Below are positions 26,066 through 41,286 of a stretch of DNA of 64,000 nt, one piece after another. Location of the stretch: contig NZ_KB900609.1 of assembly GCF_000379105.1 (NCBI RefSeq), positions 973,240 to 1,037,239 on the forward strand, given 5' to 3'. The translations under genes and the position numbers were made by a program. The notes beneath the pieces are model-generated. The model worked only from the letters and a program-made list of their open reading frames with translations. It searched no databases and had not been told where the DNA came from. Source of the stretch: Methylobacterium sp. WSM2598. GTDB taxonomy: Bacteria; Pseudomonadota; Alphaproteobacteria; Rhizobiales; Beijerinckiaceae. Within the stretch, counting starts at the first letter, position 1. Each line of letters opens with the position of its first letter.

Positions 26066-27496
26066 TCAAGACAGGGCCGGGCGGACGGGACGGGACGCGG
26101 GGAGCGGCGCTCCGGCGCGCGGACGCGCGGGCGCGCGGGTGAGCGGCCCGATGGCGACGAGCGTCGCGAACAGGAAGGCGATCTCGACGTGGTAGACGAC
26201 GAGGTAGCCGGTGGAGGCGTCGGTCAGGGCCTCGCCGAGGCGCCCGGCCACGGCGAGCGCCGAGCCGGCGTCGCGCAGGAGCCCGCTCGCCGCGATGGCG
26301 AGGCCCGCGGCGCTCGCCTGCACGGCGCCCCAGGCCCCGAGCGCGAGGCCGGCCTCGTCGGGCGCGGCCCCCGCCATCGAGGCGGTGAGGGTGCCGTGGG
26401 CGAAGAGGCCGCCGCCGACCCCGATCAGCGCCACGCCGAGCCCGAACAGCGCGCCCGAGCCGAGCGGGGCGGCGAAGATCACCGCCGAGAAGGCCGCGAT
26501 GCCGACGACGGCGCCCGCCGCCGCGACCCGGAACGGGTCGCCGCCGCGGTTGAGCCAGCGCGCCGCGGTGACGAGGCCGGCCCCGCCCCCGACCGCCAGC
26601 ACCGCGGTGAGCGCGGTGGTGGCGGCGACCGGCAGGCGCAGGATCTCGCCGCCGTAGGGTTCGAGCAGGATGTCCTGCATGCTGAAGCCGACCGTGCCGA
26701 GACCGGTGGCGAGGAGGCGGCGGCGGGCGCGCGGCTGCGTCGCGTAGGCCGCCCAGGCCGCACGGAAGCCCTGCGACGGGCCGCCCGTGCGCGAGGGGTC
26801 GCGCGCCTCCTGCTTCCACAGGGCGATGCCGTTGAGGATCAGGGTCGCGAGGGCGGCCCCCTGCACGACCTGGATCAGCCGGATCGCCGAGAAATGCGCG
26901 AGGGCGATCCCGAACACCACGGCGCTCGCCATCATGCCGGCGAGCAGCATGGCGCAGAGCAGCGCCACCACCTTCGGCCGCGCCTCGGCGGGGGCGAGGT
27001 CGGTGGCGAGCGCGAGGCCGACCGTCTGGGTGGTGTGCAGCCCGGCCCCGACGAGCACGAAGGCGAGCGCCGCCGCGCCCTGCCCGACCGCCACCGGCCC
27101 CGTCGTGTCCCCCGACAGGATCAGGAGCGCGAAGGGCATGATCGAGAGGCCGCCGAATTGCAGCAGCGTGCCGAACCAGAGGTAGGGCACCCGCCGCCAG
27201 CCGAGCACCGAGCGGTGGCGGTCCGAGCGGAAGCCGACAACGGCCCGGAACGGGGCGGCCAGCAGCGGCAGGGACAGCATCACGGCGACGATCCAGGCCG
27301 GCACGGCGAGTTCGACGATCATCACCCGGTTGAGGGTGCCGATGAGCAGCACCGCGGCCATCCCGACCGTCACCTGGAACAGGGACAGGCGCAGCAGCCG
27401 CCCGAGCGGCAGCTCCGCGGTGGCCGCATCCGCGAAGGGGAGCAGGCGGGGCCCGGCCTTCGCCAGCACCCGCAGGAGGGAGCCGGTCGCCCTCAT
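26066..27496 (-). CDS. lhaA: Light-harvesting complex 1 assembly protein
   Basis: This 476-residue, twelve-helix protein of the PucC/LhaA major-facilitator branch carries LGTLNRVMIVELAVPAW, FRSDRHRSVLGWRRVPYLWF and FSMQDILLEPYGGEILR. LhaA is needed for LH1 assembly and may carry bacteriochlorophyll or nascent polypeptides. It is a paralogue of the protein at 39850. It starts in an ATGA overlap with the bchM stop. Confidence 0.93.
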   Translation of the reverse strand: MRATGSLLRVLAKAGPRLLPFADAATAELPLGRLLRLSLFQVTVGMAAVLLIGTLNRVMIVELAVPAWIVAVMLSLPLLAAPFRAVVGFRSDRHRSVLGWRRVPYLWFGTLLQFGGLSIMPFALLILSGDTTGPVAVGQGAAALAFVLVGAGLHTTQTVGLALATDLAPAEARPKVVALLCAMLLAGMMASAVVFGIALAHFSAIRLIQVVQGAALATLILNGIALWKQEARDPSRTGGPSQGFRAAWAAYATQPRARRRLLATGLGTVGFSMQDILLEPYGGEILRLPVAATTALTAVLAVGGGAGLVTAARWLNRGGDPFRVAAAGAVVGIAAFSAVIFAAPLGSGALFGLGVALIGVGGGLFAHGTLTASMAGAAPDEAGLALGAWGAVQASAAGLAIAASGLLRDAGSALAVAGRLGEALTDASTGYLVVYHVEIAFLFATLVAIGPLTRAPARPRAGAPLPASRPVRPALS

Positions 27497-28194
27497 GGCC
27501 GCGCGAGCTCCAGGGCGTTCGAGAGGTAGAAGCCGCTGGTGATCCGCCGGGAGCGGCGGACCGCGAAGGCGTCGAGGGCGGCCTCGCGGGCGATGCGGCG
27601 GCGCAGCGCCGCCTCGCTCACCGGGACGATCGCGGGGGCGCGGTCGCCGCGGGGAAACAGGCGCCCGGCCGCGTGCATCAGCGTGAGCAGCGCGGTGCGG
27701 GGCGCGACCGTGACCAGGAGCGAGGCCTCGGTGCGGCGGGCGAGCACCGCGAGGGCGCGCAGGATGTCGGCGGCCGGGTAGTGGATCAGCGAATCCATCG
27801 CCACGACGTGGTCGAAGCGGCCGAGCCCGTCGTCCAGCATGTCGCCGACCAGGAAGTCGAGGCGGCCCGGCAGGGCGAGGCCGGCGGTGCGCTCGCGGGC
27901 GAGCCCGATCAGGGTCGGCGAGACGTCGACCGCGACCACGGCGGCGCCGCGCCGCGCCGCCTCGACGGCGAGCGCGCCGGTGCCGCAGCCGGCGTCGAGC
28001 AGGCGGCACCCGGAGAGGTCCCGCGGCAGCCAGGAGAGCAGCTCGGCCCGCATGGCGTCGCGGCCGGCCCGCACGGTGGCGCGGATACGGCTCACCGGCG
28101 CGTCGGAGGTGAGCCGCGCCCAGGCGTCGACCGCGGTGCGGTCGAAGTAGGTTTCGAGCTGCGAGCGGCGGGCGGCGTAGCTGGGGCTGGTCAC
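27493..28194 (-). CDS. bchM: Mg-protoporphyrin IX O-methyltransferase
   Basis: The 233-residue class I methyltransferase has the SAM-binding motif LLDAGCGTGALAVEAARRGA near residues 65-84, followed by VVAVDVSPTLI and a conserved VAMDSLIHYP. It methylates the Mg-protoporphyrin propionate before the AcsF step. It starts with GTG at 28194. Confidence 0.93.
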   Translation of the reverse strand: MTSPSYAARRSQLETYFDRTAVDAWARLTSDAPVSRIRATVRAGRDAMRAELLSWLPRDLSGCRLLDAGCGTGALAVEAARRGAAVVAVDVSPTLIGLARERTAGLALPGRLDFLVGDMLDDGLGRFDHVVAMDSLIHYPAADILRALAVLARRTEASLLVTVAPRTALLTLMHAAGRLFPRGDRAPAIVPVSEAALRRRIAREAALDAFAVRRSRRITSGFYLSNALELARP

Positions 28195-28300
28195 GGCGTC
28201 GTTCCTCCGCGCGTTGGCGATGCCGCACCGCGCCCGTCCCGGAAGCGGGCGGGACGGTCTCCCCGGATCTGCGATGCCGCGATGCCCATCGCCCGCCCCC
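28195..28300. other. bchL-bchM gap with hairpin at 28234-28257
   Basis: CCGTCCCG and CGGGACGG form an 8-bp stem with an 8-base loop in the 106-base gap. It separates the bchFNBHL run from the bchM-lhaA-puh run and may be a processing or partial termination site. There is no T-run. Confidence 0.35.
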
Positions 28301-32911
<4,611 letters not shown>

Positions 32912-32937
<26 letters not shown>

Positions 32938-34432
32938 CGTACAGGGTCTCGACGGTGATGAGCGGGAGCGAGCGCTCGCGGGCGAAGCGCTCGGTGTTGC
33001 TGCGGGCCTTGCCCCGCACGAAGAACGGCACCTTCTTGAGTTCGCGCTCGGCCTCGATGGCCCAGACGAGGGCGGCGGGCTGCGGCGCGGCGGCGGGCAG
33101 GTCCCGCGCCGTCCCGCCGAGATGCGAGGGGGCGACGCCGTCGTGGAATTCCGGGTCGTCCCGGAACATGGCGAGCAGGTGCTCCTCCAGCCCCATCATC
33201 AGGGGGTGCACGAGCGTGTCGAAGAGGACGTTGGCGCCCTCGAATCCCATCTGGGGCGCGTGGCGGGCCGGCACGTCCTGGACATGCATCGGGGCCGAGA
33301 TCACCGCGCAGGGAATGCCGAGGCGCTTGGCGATGTGGCGCTCCATCTGGGTGCCGAGCACCAGTTCCGGCTGCGCCGCCGCGATCGCCTCCTCGACGGC
33401 GAGGTAATCGTCGCTGACGAGGGCGGTGAGGCCGTGCGCCTCGGCCTCCTCCCGGACCTCGCGGGCGAATTCGCGCGCGTAGGTGCCGAGGCCGACGAGC
33501 GCGAAGCCGAGTTCCGCCGTGGCGACCCGGGCGGCGGCGACCGCGTGGGTCGCGTCGCCGAACACGAAGACGCGCTTGCCCGTCAGGTAGGTCGAATCGA
33601 CCGAGCGCGCGTACCAGGGCAGGCGCGAGCCCTCGTCGGCGAGGACCGGGGCCGGATCGACGCCGGCCCGGGCCGCCACCGCCTCCACGAAGGCGCGCGT
33701 CGCCCGCACCCCGATCGGCGCGATCTCGACGAAGGGCTGGCGGTGCGTCCGCTCCAGGAACTGCGCGGCGGCGCGCGCCACCTCCGGGTAGAGGACGACG
33801 TTGAAATCGGCCTCGCCGAGGCGGGCGAGGTCGGCGGGCGAGGCGCCCAGCGGCGCCACCACGTTGACCGGGATCCCGAGCCGGTCGAGGAGCTGGCGCA
33901 CCTCGCGCAGGTCGTCCCGGTTGCGGAAGCCGAGGGCGGTCGGGCCCAGGATGTTGCAGCTGCGCACGGCGCGCGCCGGGCGCGCGGCCGGCGGCCCCGC
34001 GAGCGCCCGGACCAGGCGGTAGAAGGTCTCGGAGGCCCCCCAATTCTCCTTGCGTTGGTAGGCCGGGAGGTCGAGCGGGATCACCGGGATCGGCAGGCCG
34101 AGCGCCCGGGCGAGGCCGGCCGGGTCGTCCTGCAGCAATTCGGCCGTGCAGGAGGCGCCCACGATCATCGCCTGCGGGCGGAAGCGCGCGTAGGCCTCGG
34201 CGGCGGCCCGCTTGAACAGCTCGGCCGTGTCGGCGCCGAGGTCGCGGGCCTGGAAGGTCGTGTAGGTCACCGGCGGGCGGGAATCCCGCCGCTCGATCAT
34301 CGTGAACAGCAGGTCGGCGTAGGTGTCGCCCTGCGGCGCGTGCAGCACGTAGTGCAGGCCGTTCATCGCCGCCGCGACCCGCATCGCGCCGATATGGGGA
34401 GGCCCCTCGTAGGTCCAGAGCGTGAGCTGCAT
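32912..34432 (-). CDS. bchB: Light-independent protochlorophyllide reductase subunit B
   Basis: The 506-residue protein starts [20 protein letters not shown] as in BchB. It has the NB-protein segments [14 protein letters not shown] and [23 protein letters not shown], and the short C-terminal domain AKSRNTE-like region ([20 protein letters not shown]). With BchN it forms the catalytic core reducing ring D. It follows bchN by 4 bases. Confidence 0.95.
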
Positions 34433-34436
34433 CGCC

Positions 34437-36266
<1,830 letters not shown>

Positions 36267-36287
36267 CTAGGACCACGGCCGCGCGAG

Positions 36288-36305
36288 TGTCAACACAGGT
36301 TGACA
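36288..36305 (-). promoter_or_regulatory. PpsR/CrtJ box upstream of bchF
   Basis: TGTCAACACAGGTTGACA fits TGT-N12-ACA and lies in the 280-base gap between divergent bchF and aerR, nearer bchF. It may control bchFNBHL and possibly autoregulate aerR-ppsR. The rest of the gap shows an AT-rich stretch (TGACTCTGTATAAGG near 36431) that could be an aerR promoter. Confidence 0.85.
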
Positions 36306-36479
36306 GTCGTGCTGGGTGACATTTCAGGGCTTAGGCCGCGAAAGTCACTTGCGGCCACGCCGAGGACGGGTATTTTCCCTAAAGCCCGGCTCTCTCGACC
36401 TGTCGTGAGAGGCTCCCAAAGCAAAAAACGTGACTCTGTATAAGGACATCCGGGCAGAACGCGCATCGGGGAGGTGCCG

Positions 36480-37346
36480 ATGGGAGATCCGAGGTATTCG
36501 GGCGACCTGACGGGCAGTTTTGTCCCGCCACGGGAGAGCCCGTGTGGCGAGGCCGGCGGTCTCGGGCGCGGGGCCAGGTGGAGGGACGACCTCGCGCGCG
36601 TGGTCGAGGCCGAGATCATCCCGCGGCTGATGCTCGCCCACCGGTCCGAGCGCCCGAGGGTGCGCGCGGTCGGCCGCCCGCCGATCGCCGAGGAGGTCGT
36701 CCGGTTCAGCGCGCTGATGCTGGCGCCGCAGGACGCCGACGTGATGGCGGAGATCCGCGGGCTGCTCGACGGGGGCCTCGGCCTCGACGACCTGCTGCTC
36801 GGGCTGCTCGCCCCCACGGCGCGGCATATCGGCCGCCTGTGGGAGGAGGACGAGTGCGACTTCGTGCAGGTGACGGTCGCGATGGCGCGGCTGCGCCGCA
36901 TCGTCCACGACCTGGAATTGCTCTTTCTCGATCCGCACCCCGTCGATCCGGCGAGCCGCCGCGTGCTGCTGATGCCGGCTCCGGGCGAGATGCACACGTT
37001 CGGCCTGACCCTGGTGGCCCACTTCTTCGGCGAGGCCGGCTGGGACGTCACCTCGAGCGTCGACCGGCAGCTGACGGAGCCGATGGCGCGCATGCGCGCC
37101 GAGTGGTTCGACGTGATCGGCCTGTCCCTGTCCTGCGACGCGCATCTCGACGCGCTCACCGAGATCATCCCGGTGATCCGGCGCGGCTCGCGCAACCGCG
37201 GCGTCTCGATCCTGGTCGGCGGCCCCGCCTTCCACGATCGGCCCGACAGGGTCCGCCACGCGGGCGCGGACGCCGCAGTGGGAGATGCCCGCAACGCGCC
37301 CGGGATCGCGCAGAGCCTGCTTGATCTACGGGTTAGAGCCTGCTGA
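36480..37346 (+). CDS. aerR: AerR, B12-binding antirepressor of PpsR
   Basis: The 288-residue protein has a helical region (WEEDECDFVQVTVAMARLRR, about 121-140) and a C-terminal cobalamin-binding fold with MPAPGEMHTFG (His172, a variant of Asp-x-His-x-x-Gly), GLSLSCDAHLDAL and ILVGGPAF. AerR in Rhodobacter binds adenosyl- or hydroxy-cobalamin in a light-dependent way and relieves CrtJ/PpsR repression. ATG 36480 has GGGGAGG just upstream. It lies 38 bases before ppsR. Confidence 0.88.
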   Translation: MGDPRYSGDLTGSFVPPRESPCGEAGGLGRGARWRDDLARVVEAEIIPRLMLAHRSERPRVRAVGRPPIAEEVVRFSALMLAPQDADVMAEIRGLLDGGLGLDDLLLGLLAPTARHIGRLWEEDECDFVQVTVAMARLRRIVHDLELLFLDPHPVDPASRRVLLMPAPGEMHTFGLTLVAHFFGEAGWDVTSSVDRQLTEPMARMRAEWFDVIGLSLSCDAHLDALTEIIPVIRRGSRNRGVSILVGGPAFHDRPDRVRHAGADAAVGDARNAPGIAQSLLDLRVRAC

Positions 37347-37384
37347 AAGGTGTGTTCAGTGCGGTCGGCGTCCAGTGGTGACCC

Positions 37385-38836
37385 TTGAACAAGCCCTTGA
37401 GCCTTACTGCGAAGGAAACGTTCGCGGTGCTTCGAGACGCCGTCTCCCACCTCGACGCGCAGACGACGGGTGCGCTCGTCGCCGCGGTGACGGACGTGTC
37501 GCTGATCGTCGATCCGGACGGCGTGATCCGGGACGCGACCTTCGGCGCGGACGGCCTTGCCGAGGAGGCGGGCGAGAGCTGGCTCGGCCGGCGCTGGATC
37601 GACACCGTCACGGCGGAGAGCCGCGCGAAGATCGCGAGCCTCCTGGAGGATGCCGGGCCCGGCACGGTGACGCGCTGGCGGCAGGTCAACCACCCGTCGC
37701 GCAGTGGCGGCGCCGACGTCCCGATCCGCTACTCCGCCCTGCGCATCCCCGGTGACGGGCGCATCATCGCGATCGGCCGCGACCTGCGGGCCCTCGCCGC
37801 CCTGCAGCAGCGCCTCGCCGAATCGCAGCAGGCCCTGGAGCGCGACTACGCCCGCCTGCGCGGGGCCGAGACCCGCTACCGCGTGCTGTTCCAGCTGGCG
37901 GGCGAATCGGTGCTGATCGTCGATGCGGGGACGCGGCGCGTCGCCGAGATCAACCCGGCCGCGGCCCGCCTGCTCGGCCGCTCGGCCAAGCGTATCGTCG
38001 GCCAGGACGTGGTCGACCTGTTCGAGCCCGAGAGCGCCCGCGCGGTCCAGTCGCTGCTGGTGGGCCTGCGGCTCACCGGCCAGGCCGAGGACCTGCACGC
38101 GCGGCTCGCCCACCGCCGCGGCGAGGCCCGCGTCTCCGCCGCCCTCTTCCGGCAGGAGACCGGCACCAACATCCTGGTGCGCCTCACCCAGGTCGCGGCG
38201 CCGTCCGGGCCGGCGGCCTCGCGCTCGGGCGCCCTCGAGGTGATCGAGGCGATGCCGGAGGGCTTCGTCGTCACCGACCGCGACCGGCGCATCATCGGCG
38301 CCAACGCCGCCTTCCTCGATCTCGTGCAGCTCGCCACCGAGCACCAGGCCAAGGGCGAGCCCCTCGACCGCTGGCTCGGCCGCGAGGGGACCGAGATCAA
38401 CGCGCTGTTCAGCACGCTCGTGGAGCACGGCTCGGTCCGCCACTTCGCCACCGTCGTGCGCGGCGAGTTCGGGGCCGTGGAGGAGGTCGAGGTCGCGGCG
38501 GTCTCGGTGCCGGGCGGCGAGCACCCCTGCCTGGGCTTCACCCTGCGCAGCCTGCCCCGCCGGGTCGCCCCGGCGGCGGGCGGCCGCGAACTGCCCCGCT
38601 CGGTCGAGCAGATGACCGACCTCGTCGGCCGCGTCTCGATGAAGACCCTGGTGCGGGAGACCACCGACCTGATCGAGCGCCTCTGCATCGAGGCGGCCCT
38701 GCGCATCACGAACGACAACCGCGCCTCGGCGGCGGAGATGCTGGGCCTCAGCCGCCAGGGCTTCTACGCCAAGCTGCGCCGCTACGGCCTCGGCGACCTC
38801 GACGGGAGCGAGGACACCGAGGAGGAGCCCGGCTGA
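37385..38836 (+). CDS. ppsR: PpsR/CrtJ photosynthesis gene repressor
   Basis: This 483-residue regulator has about three PAS domains (around 35-145, 160-270 and 280-385; TDVSLIVDPDGVIRDA, AGESVLIVDAGTRRVAEIN, EGFVVTDRDRRIIGAN), a helical linker and a C-terminal Fis-type helix-turn-helix (NRASAAEMLGLSRQGFYAKL). It binds the TGT-N12-ACA sites of this cluster under oxygen or redox control. Only two cysteines occur: C382 and C434, the latter equivalent to the HTH cysteine. The mid-linker cysteine of R. sphaeroides PpsR is absent. An in-frame TGA ends two codons upstream, forcing a TTG start at 37385 or a slightly later one. Confidence 0.9.
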   Translation: MNKPLSLTAKETFAVLRDAVSHLDAQTTGALVAAVTDVSLIVDPDGVIRDATFGADGLAEEAGESWLGRRWIDTVTAESRAKIASLLEDAGPGTVTRWRQVNHPSRSGGADVPIRYSALRIPGDGRIIAIGRDLRALAALQQRLAESQQALERDYARLRGAETRYRVLFQLAGESVLIVDAGTRRVAEINPAAARLLGRSAKRIVGQDVVDLFEPESARAVQSLLVGLRLTGQAEDLHARLAHRRGEARVSAALFRQETGTNILVRLTQVAAPSGPAASRSGALEVIEAMPEGFVVTDRDRRIIGANAAFLDLVQLATEHQAKGEPLDRWLGREGTEINALFSTLVEHGSVRHFATVVRGEFGAVEEVEVAAVSVPGGEHPCLGFTLRSLPRRVAPAAGGRELPRSVEQMTDLVGRVSMKTLVRETTDLIERLCIEAALRITNDNRASAAEMLGLSRQGFYAKLRRYGLGDLDGSEDTEEEPG

Positions 38837-38858
38837 TCCCCGCCGCGCGCCGCGCGGG

Positions 38859-38876
38859 TGTAAAGTTTACTTGACA
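38859..38876 (+). promoter_or_regulatory. PpsR/CrtJ box upstream of bchG
   Basis: TGTAAAGTTTACTTGACA fits TGT-N12-ACA, 29 bases before the bchG ATG and 22 after the ppsR stop. It should control the bchG-pucC-like-bchP-tspO run separately from ppsR. Confidence 0.85.
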
Positions 38877-38905
38877 CTTGCCCGGCCGCGTCACACCCTC
38901 GCGGC

Positions 38906-39853
38906 ATGACGACGAAGCCCCTCGCGCATCCCTGGACGAAGTGGCGGCCCGCCCGTCGCGACGGTGGCGGAGCCCGCGCGCTCCCCGCGCCGGGCGCGTT
39001 GCTCGAATTGCTGAAGCCGATCACCTGGTTCGCCCCGATGTGGGCCTTCGCCTGCGGGGTCGTGTCCTCGGGCGTCGCGCCGGCGGGGCGCTGGCCGGTG
39101 GTCGTCGCCGGCCTCCTGCTCGCCGGGCCCCTGGTCTGCGCGACCAGCCAGGCGGTGAACGACTGGTTCGACCGGCACGTGGACGCCATCAACGAGCCGC
39201 AGCGGCCGATCCCCTCGGGCCGCATCCCCGGCCGCTGGGGGCTCGCCGTCGCCCTGGCCTGGACGCTGCTCTCCCTGGCGGTGGCGGGCGCCCTCGGGCC
39301 CTGGATCCTCGGCGCCGGCCTGTTCGGGCTCGCCCTGGCGTGGCTCTACAGCGCCCCGCCCGTCCGACTGAAGCGGAACGGCTGGTGGGGCAACGCCGCC
39401 TGCGGGCTCTGCTACGAGGGGCTGCCCTGGTTCACGGGGGCGGCCGCGATGACGGGGTCCCTGCCCGACGGACGGGTGATCCTGCTGGCGCTGCTCTACA
39501 GCCTGGGCGCCCACGGCATCATGACCCTCAACGACTTCAAGTCCGTCGAGGGGGATCGCCGCACGGGCCTGCGTTCCCTGCCGGTCCAGCTCGGCACCGC
39601 CCGGGCGGCCCGGCTGGCCTGCGCGGTGATGGCCCTGCCGCAGGCCGCCGTGGTGGCCCTGCTGCTCGCCTGGGACCGGCCCTTCCACGCGGGCCTCGTG
39701 GCGCTGCTCCTCGCCGGCCAGGGCGCCCTGATGCCCCGCCTCCTCGCCGATCCGCGCGGCCGGGCCGCGTGGTACAACGGCACCGGCACGCTGCTCTCCG
39801 TGCTCGGCATGCTCGTCGCCGCCTTCGCCCTGCGCGCCGGGGGGGCCGCGTGA
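38906..39853 (+). CDS. bchG: Bacteriochlorophyll synthase (geranylgeranyl/phytyl esterification)
   Basis: The 315-residue UbiA-type prenyltransferase has about eight or nine helices, with the aspartate motifs NDWFDRHVDAINEPQRPIPSG and NDFKSVEGDRRTGLRSLPVQLG. It attaches the prenyl diphosphate to bacteriochlorophyllide a. It begins at ATG 38906. Its TGA overlaps the GTG of the next gene. Confidence 0.94.
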   Translation: MTTKPLAHPWTKWRPARRDGGGARALPAPGALLELLKPITWFAPMWAFACGVVSSGVAPAGRWPVVVAGLLLAGPLVCATSQAVNDWFDRHVDAINEPQRPIPSGRIPGRWGLAVALAWTLLSLAVAGALGPWILGAGLFGLALAWLYSAPPVRLKRNGWWGNAACGLCYEGLPWFTGAAAMTGSLPDGRVILLALLYSLGAHGIMTLNDFKSVEGDRRTGLRSLPVQLGTARAARLACAVMALPQAAVVALLLAWDRPFHAGLVALLLAGQGALMPRLLADPRGRAAWYNGTGTLLSVLGMLVAAFALRAGGAA

Positions 39854-41196
39854 GCGCCGCCCCCGCCCCCTTCGGCTGGGGCACGATCCTGCGCCTCGGC
39901 CTCGTCCAGACCGCCCTCGGGGCGATCGTGGTGCTGATGACCTCGACCCTCAACCGGGTGATGGTGGTGGAATTGGCGCTCCCGGCCGCGGTGCCGGGCG
40001 CGCTCGTCGCCCTGCACTACGCGGTGCAGGTGCTGCGGCCGCGCTGGGGCTACGGCTCCGACCTCGGCGGGCGCCGCACGCCCTGGATCATCGGCGGCAT
40101 GGCGCTGCTGGCGCTCGGCGGGGTCGGCGCCGCGGCCGGCACCGTCCTGATCGCCACCGCGCCGGCGGCCGGCTTCGCCCTGGCGATCCTGTCCTTCCTG
40201 GCCGTCGGCATCGGCGTCGGGGCGGCCGGAACCTCGCTGCTGGTGCTGCTCTCGACGGGCGTGGCACCCCGCCGCCGGGGCGCCGCCGCGACCATCGTCT
40301 GGATCATGATGATCGCCGGCTTCGTCGTCACCGCCCCGACCGCCGGGCACCTGCTCGACCCGTTCTCCGCGGGGCGGCTCGTCGCGGTCTCGGGCGGCGT
40401 GTCGGCGATCGCCTTCGCGGTGGCGCTCGCGGCACTCTGGGGCGTCGAGCCGCGGCGCCCGCGAGCGGCGGCCCGGGAGGCGGCGCGGCGGCCCTTCCGG
40501 CAGGTGCTCGGCGAGGTCTGGGCCGAGCCCGCGGCGCGGCGCTTCACGATCTTCATCTTCCTGGCGATGCTCGCCTACTCCGCCCAGGAATTGATCCTCG
40601 AGCCCTTCGCGGGCCTCGTCTTCGCGATGACGCCCGGCGCCACCACCAAGCTCGCCGGGATCCAGAACGGCGGCGTGCTCGCCGGGATGGTCCTGGTCGC
40701 CCTCGTGACCGTGCGGGCGCGCGGGCGCCTCGCCTCGCTGCGGCTGTGGACCACCGGCGGCTGCCTCGGCTCGGCCGCCGCGCTGCTGGCGATCGCGGCC
40801 TGCGGCGCCGGCCCCGACGCGCCGCTTCTCGGCGGCCCGGGCGGGCTGCTGCGGACCTGCGTGGCGCTGCTCGGCTTCTTCAACGGCGTCTTCGCGGTCT
40901 CGGCGATCGGGTCGATGATGGGCCTCGCGGGCGCGGGCGGCGAGAGCCGCCACGGCACCCGCATGGGCGTCTGGGGCGCCGCGCAGGGCGTGGCGTTCGG
41001 GCTCGGGGGCTTCCTCGGGGCCGCGAGCGTCGACGTCGCCCGCCTCGCCCTCGGCGCGGTCGTGCCCGCCTACGCGACGGTCTTCGCGGCCGAGGCGGCC
41101 CTGTTCGTGGTCGCGGCGGGGCTCGCGTGGCGGATCGGGGCACCCGCGCAGGCGCCCCGGCCGGACCTGTCGGGCCTCGCGGCCTCGCACGGCTGA
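39850..41196 (+). CDS. PucC/Bch2-family major facilitator protein
   Basis: This 448-residue, twelve-helix protein is paralogous to LhaA: STLNRVMVVELALPAAVPG, RWGYGSDLGGRRTPWIIGG and AYSAQELILEPFAGLVFAM. The orthologous gene between bchG and bchP (orf428 or bch2) has been linked to bacteriochlorophyll delivery or LH assembly. It starts with GTG in a GTGA overlap with bchG. Light-harvesting 2 genes (pucBA) are not in the window, so an LH2-specific role cannot be assumed. Confidence 0.9.
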   Translation: MSAAPAPFGWGTILRLGLVQTALGAIVVLMTSTLNRVMVVELALPAAVPGALVALHYAVQVLRPRWGYGSDLGGRRTPWIIGGMALLALGGVGAAAGTVLIATAPAAGFALAILSFLAVGIGVGAAGTSLLVLLSTGVAPRRRGAAATIVWIMMIAGFVVTAPTAGHLLDPFSAGRLVAVSGGVSAIAFAVALAALWGVEPRRPRAAAREAARRPFRQVLGEVWAEPAARRFTIFIFLAMLAYSAQELILEPFAGLVFAMTPGATTKLAGIQNGGVLAGMVLVALVTVRARGRLASLRLWTTGGCLGSAAALLAIAACGAGPDAPLLGGPGGLLRTCVALLGFFNGVFAVSAIGSMMGLAGAGGESRHGTRMGVWGAAQGVAFGLGGFLGAASVDVARLALGAVVPAYATVFAAEAALFVVAAGLAWRIGAPAQAPRPDLSGLAASHG

Positions 41197-41203
41197 GAAT
41201 CCG

Positions 41204-41241
41204 ACCTCCCCTCTCCGGGCCCGTTCGGGCCCGCAGGAGGT
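41204..41241. repeat. Hairpin element between pucC-like gene and bchP
   Basis: CGGGCCCG-TT-CGGGCCCG is flanked by ACCTCC and GGAGGT that also pair, giving a long stem. Its left half, CCCCTCTCCGGGCCCG, recurs at 60634-60649 in another hairpin. It may be an attenuator or an interspersed palindrome. Confidence 0.6.
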
Positions 41242-41286
41242 GCCGAGGGCCCGTCGACGAAGAACGGCAACCAGGGAGGCACGGCC

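Noticed and set aside
36320..36400. Inverted GGGCTTAG/CTAAAGCCC pair as a second aerR-bchF operator
   Set aside because: The arms differ by one base in length and are about 55 bases apart, so chance is likely.
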